6,499 nt of DNA from the NCBI GenBank assembly GCA_019421725.1, contig JAHZES010000119.1:1-6499 (forward strand). The letters run 5' to 3'. The translations under genes were made by a program, and so were the position numbers. Of this stretch, positions 6,081 through 6,499 are shown piece by piece (position 1 is the first letter of the stretch; each line of letters opens with the position of its first letter). This DNA comes from Clostridiales bacterium. GTDB lineage: Bacteria; Bacillota; Clostridia; Oscillospirales; Acutalibacteraceae. The notes under the pieces are model-generated. The model made no database searches. It had not been told where the DNA came from and saw only the letters and a program-made list of their open reading frames with translations.

Positions 6081-6087
6081 CTCCTTT
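6081..6087 (-). promoter_or_regulatory. Ribosome binding site supporting a TTG start of ftsW
   Basis: AAAGGAG on the minus strand in the short mraY-ftsW gap, 8 bases before TTG at 6072. No ATG or GTG is as well placed. The in-frame ATG at 6006 has only a weaker AAGGA about 11 bases upstream. The choice changes the protein by 22 residues, all in the basic cytoplasmic tail. Confidence 0.58.
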
Positions 6088-6107
6088 CCCGATATCTGTA
6101 TATTTTC

Positions 6108-6499
6108 TCAACCGTAAATCACACAGAGCAGCGCCGCCGCCCCGCCGACAACGGTGATCAGGCTGAACACCGTTACAATCTTGACCTCGCTCCAACCGCT
6201 CATCTCAAAATGATGGTGAATCGGCGCCATTTTAAATACACGCTTTCCGTGAGAGATTTTAAAATAGCCGATCTGAATGATGTCGGACATTGCCTCCATA
6301 AAATAAACGATCCCAATCGGCAGAATCAAAATCGGCATGCCGACGCCGAAGCCGAGCGCGGCAACAACGCCGCCAAGAAACAACGAGCCGGTATCTCCCA
6401 TAAAAACCTTGGCCGGATGAAAGTTATAGAGCAGGGAACCGAGGCACCCGCCTGCGGTTGCCGGGGCAAAAATGCTCATACCGAAGGATTGCAGAATCG
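6108..6499 (-). CDS. mraY: MraY: phospho-MurNAc-pentapeptide transferase, C-terminal part (runs off right edge)
   Basis: A polytopic membrane enzyme that transfers phospho-MurNAc-pentapeptide from the UDP precursor to undecaprenyl phosphate, making lipid I. The last 129 residues are visible, roughly the final 40 percent. The frame is open to the window edge and upstream of the internal Met at 6479, so the true start is outside. Diagnostic motifs are HPAKVFMGDTGSLFLGG, a conserved membrane-proximal loop, and MAPIHHHFEMSGWSE, the His-rich cytoplasmic loop essential in this family. A final hydrophobic segment ends at VIYG. The Asp-rich motifs nearer the N-terminus are not in view. The stop TGA at 6108-6110 is followed 35 bases later by ftsW, where Bacillus has murD. 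No terminator is visible between them, so the genes are probably cotranscribed. Confidence 0.95.
   Translation of the reverse strand, partial: ILQSFGMSIFAPATAGGCLGSLLYNFHPAKVFMGDTGSLFLGGVVAALGFGVGMPILILPIGIVYFMEAMSDIIQIGYFKISHGKRVFKMAPIHHHFEMSGWSEVKIVTVFSLITVVGGAAALLCVIYG

Noticed and set aside
6073..6195. N-terminal extension of ftsW into mraY
   Set aside because: The frame is open to 6195, but the added sequence has no membrane or SEDS character and overlaps the conserved end of mraY. The ribosome binding site at 6081-6087 favours the TTG at 6072.

Overview
The window looks like part of the chromosomal division and cell wall (dcw) cluster of a Gram-positive anaerobe. The best guess is a member of class Clostridia, Oscillospiraceae/Ruminococcaceae-like. 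The guess rests on gene order (mraY, ftsW/spoVE, murG, murA, divIB/ftsQ, ftsZ), moderate GC content with AT-rich intergenic stretches, strong AGGAG-type ribosome binding sites, and protein style. No taxonomic search was possible. Every supported gene is on the minus strand, so transcription runs from high to low coordinates.

In transcription order: the last 129 codons of mraY enter from the right edge (6108-6499). FtsW/SpoVE follows (4897-6072, TTG start), then MurG (3754-4878), MurA (2361-3668), the DivIB/FtsQ protein (1555-2412) and FtsZ (252-1412). A hairpin terminator at about 193-233 closes this unit. It is followed at once by a near-consensus sigma-A promoter (153-181) and the first 40 codons of pyrH (1-121), which runs off the left edge.

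The genes form a coherent set. MraY makes lipid I, MurG converts it to lipid II, and FtsW polymerises lipid II at the septum. MurA makes the first committed precursor upstream. DivIB/FtsQ is part of the membrane divisome, and FtsZ forms the cytoplasmic ring. PyrH makes UDP, the precursor of UTP and hence of the UDP-GlcNAc used by MurA and MurG.

Points departing from the textbook Bacillus layout: no murD between mraY and ftsW, no murB between murG and divIB (murA sits there instead), and no ftsA between divIB and ftsZ. FtsZ also has an atypical C-terminal peptide without the IPxFLR signature. The 142-base gap before ftsZ is AT-rich and holds a candidate promoter overlapped by a perfect 10-bp inverted repeat. 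The murG-murA gap and the pyrH promoter also carry small inverted repeats at promoter elements. murA and ftsQ overlap by 52 bases.

I see no mobile element, CRISPR, tRNA, rRNA or novel multi-gene system. This is core housekeeping DNA, and the interesting points are regulatory and comparative. There is no gene-free stretch over 300 bases.
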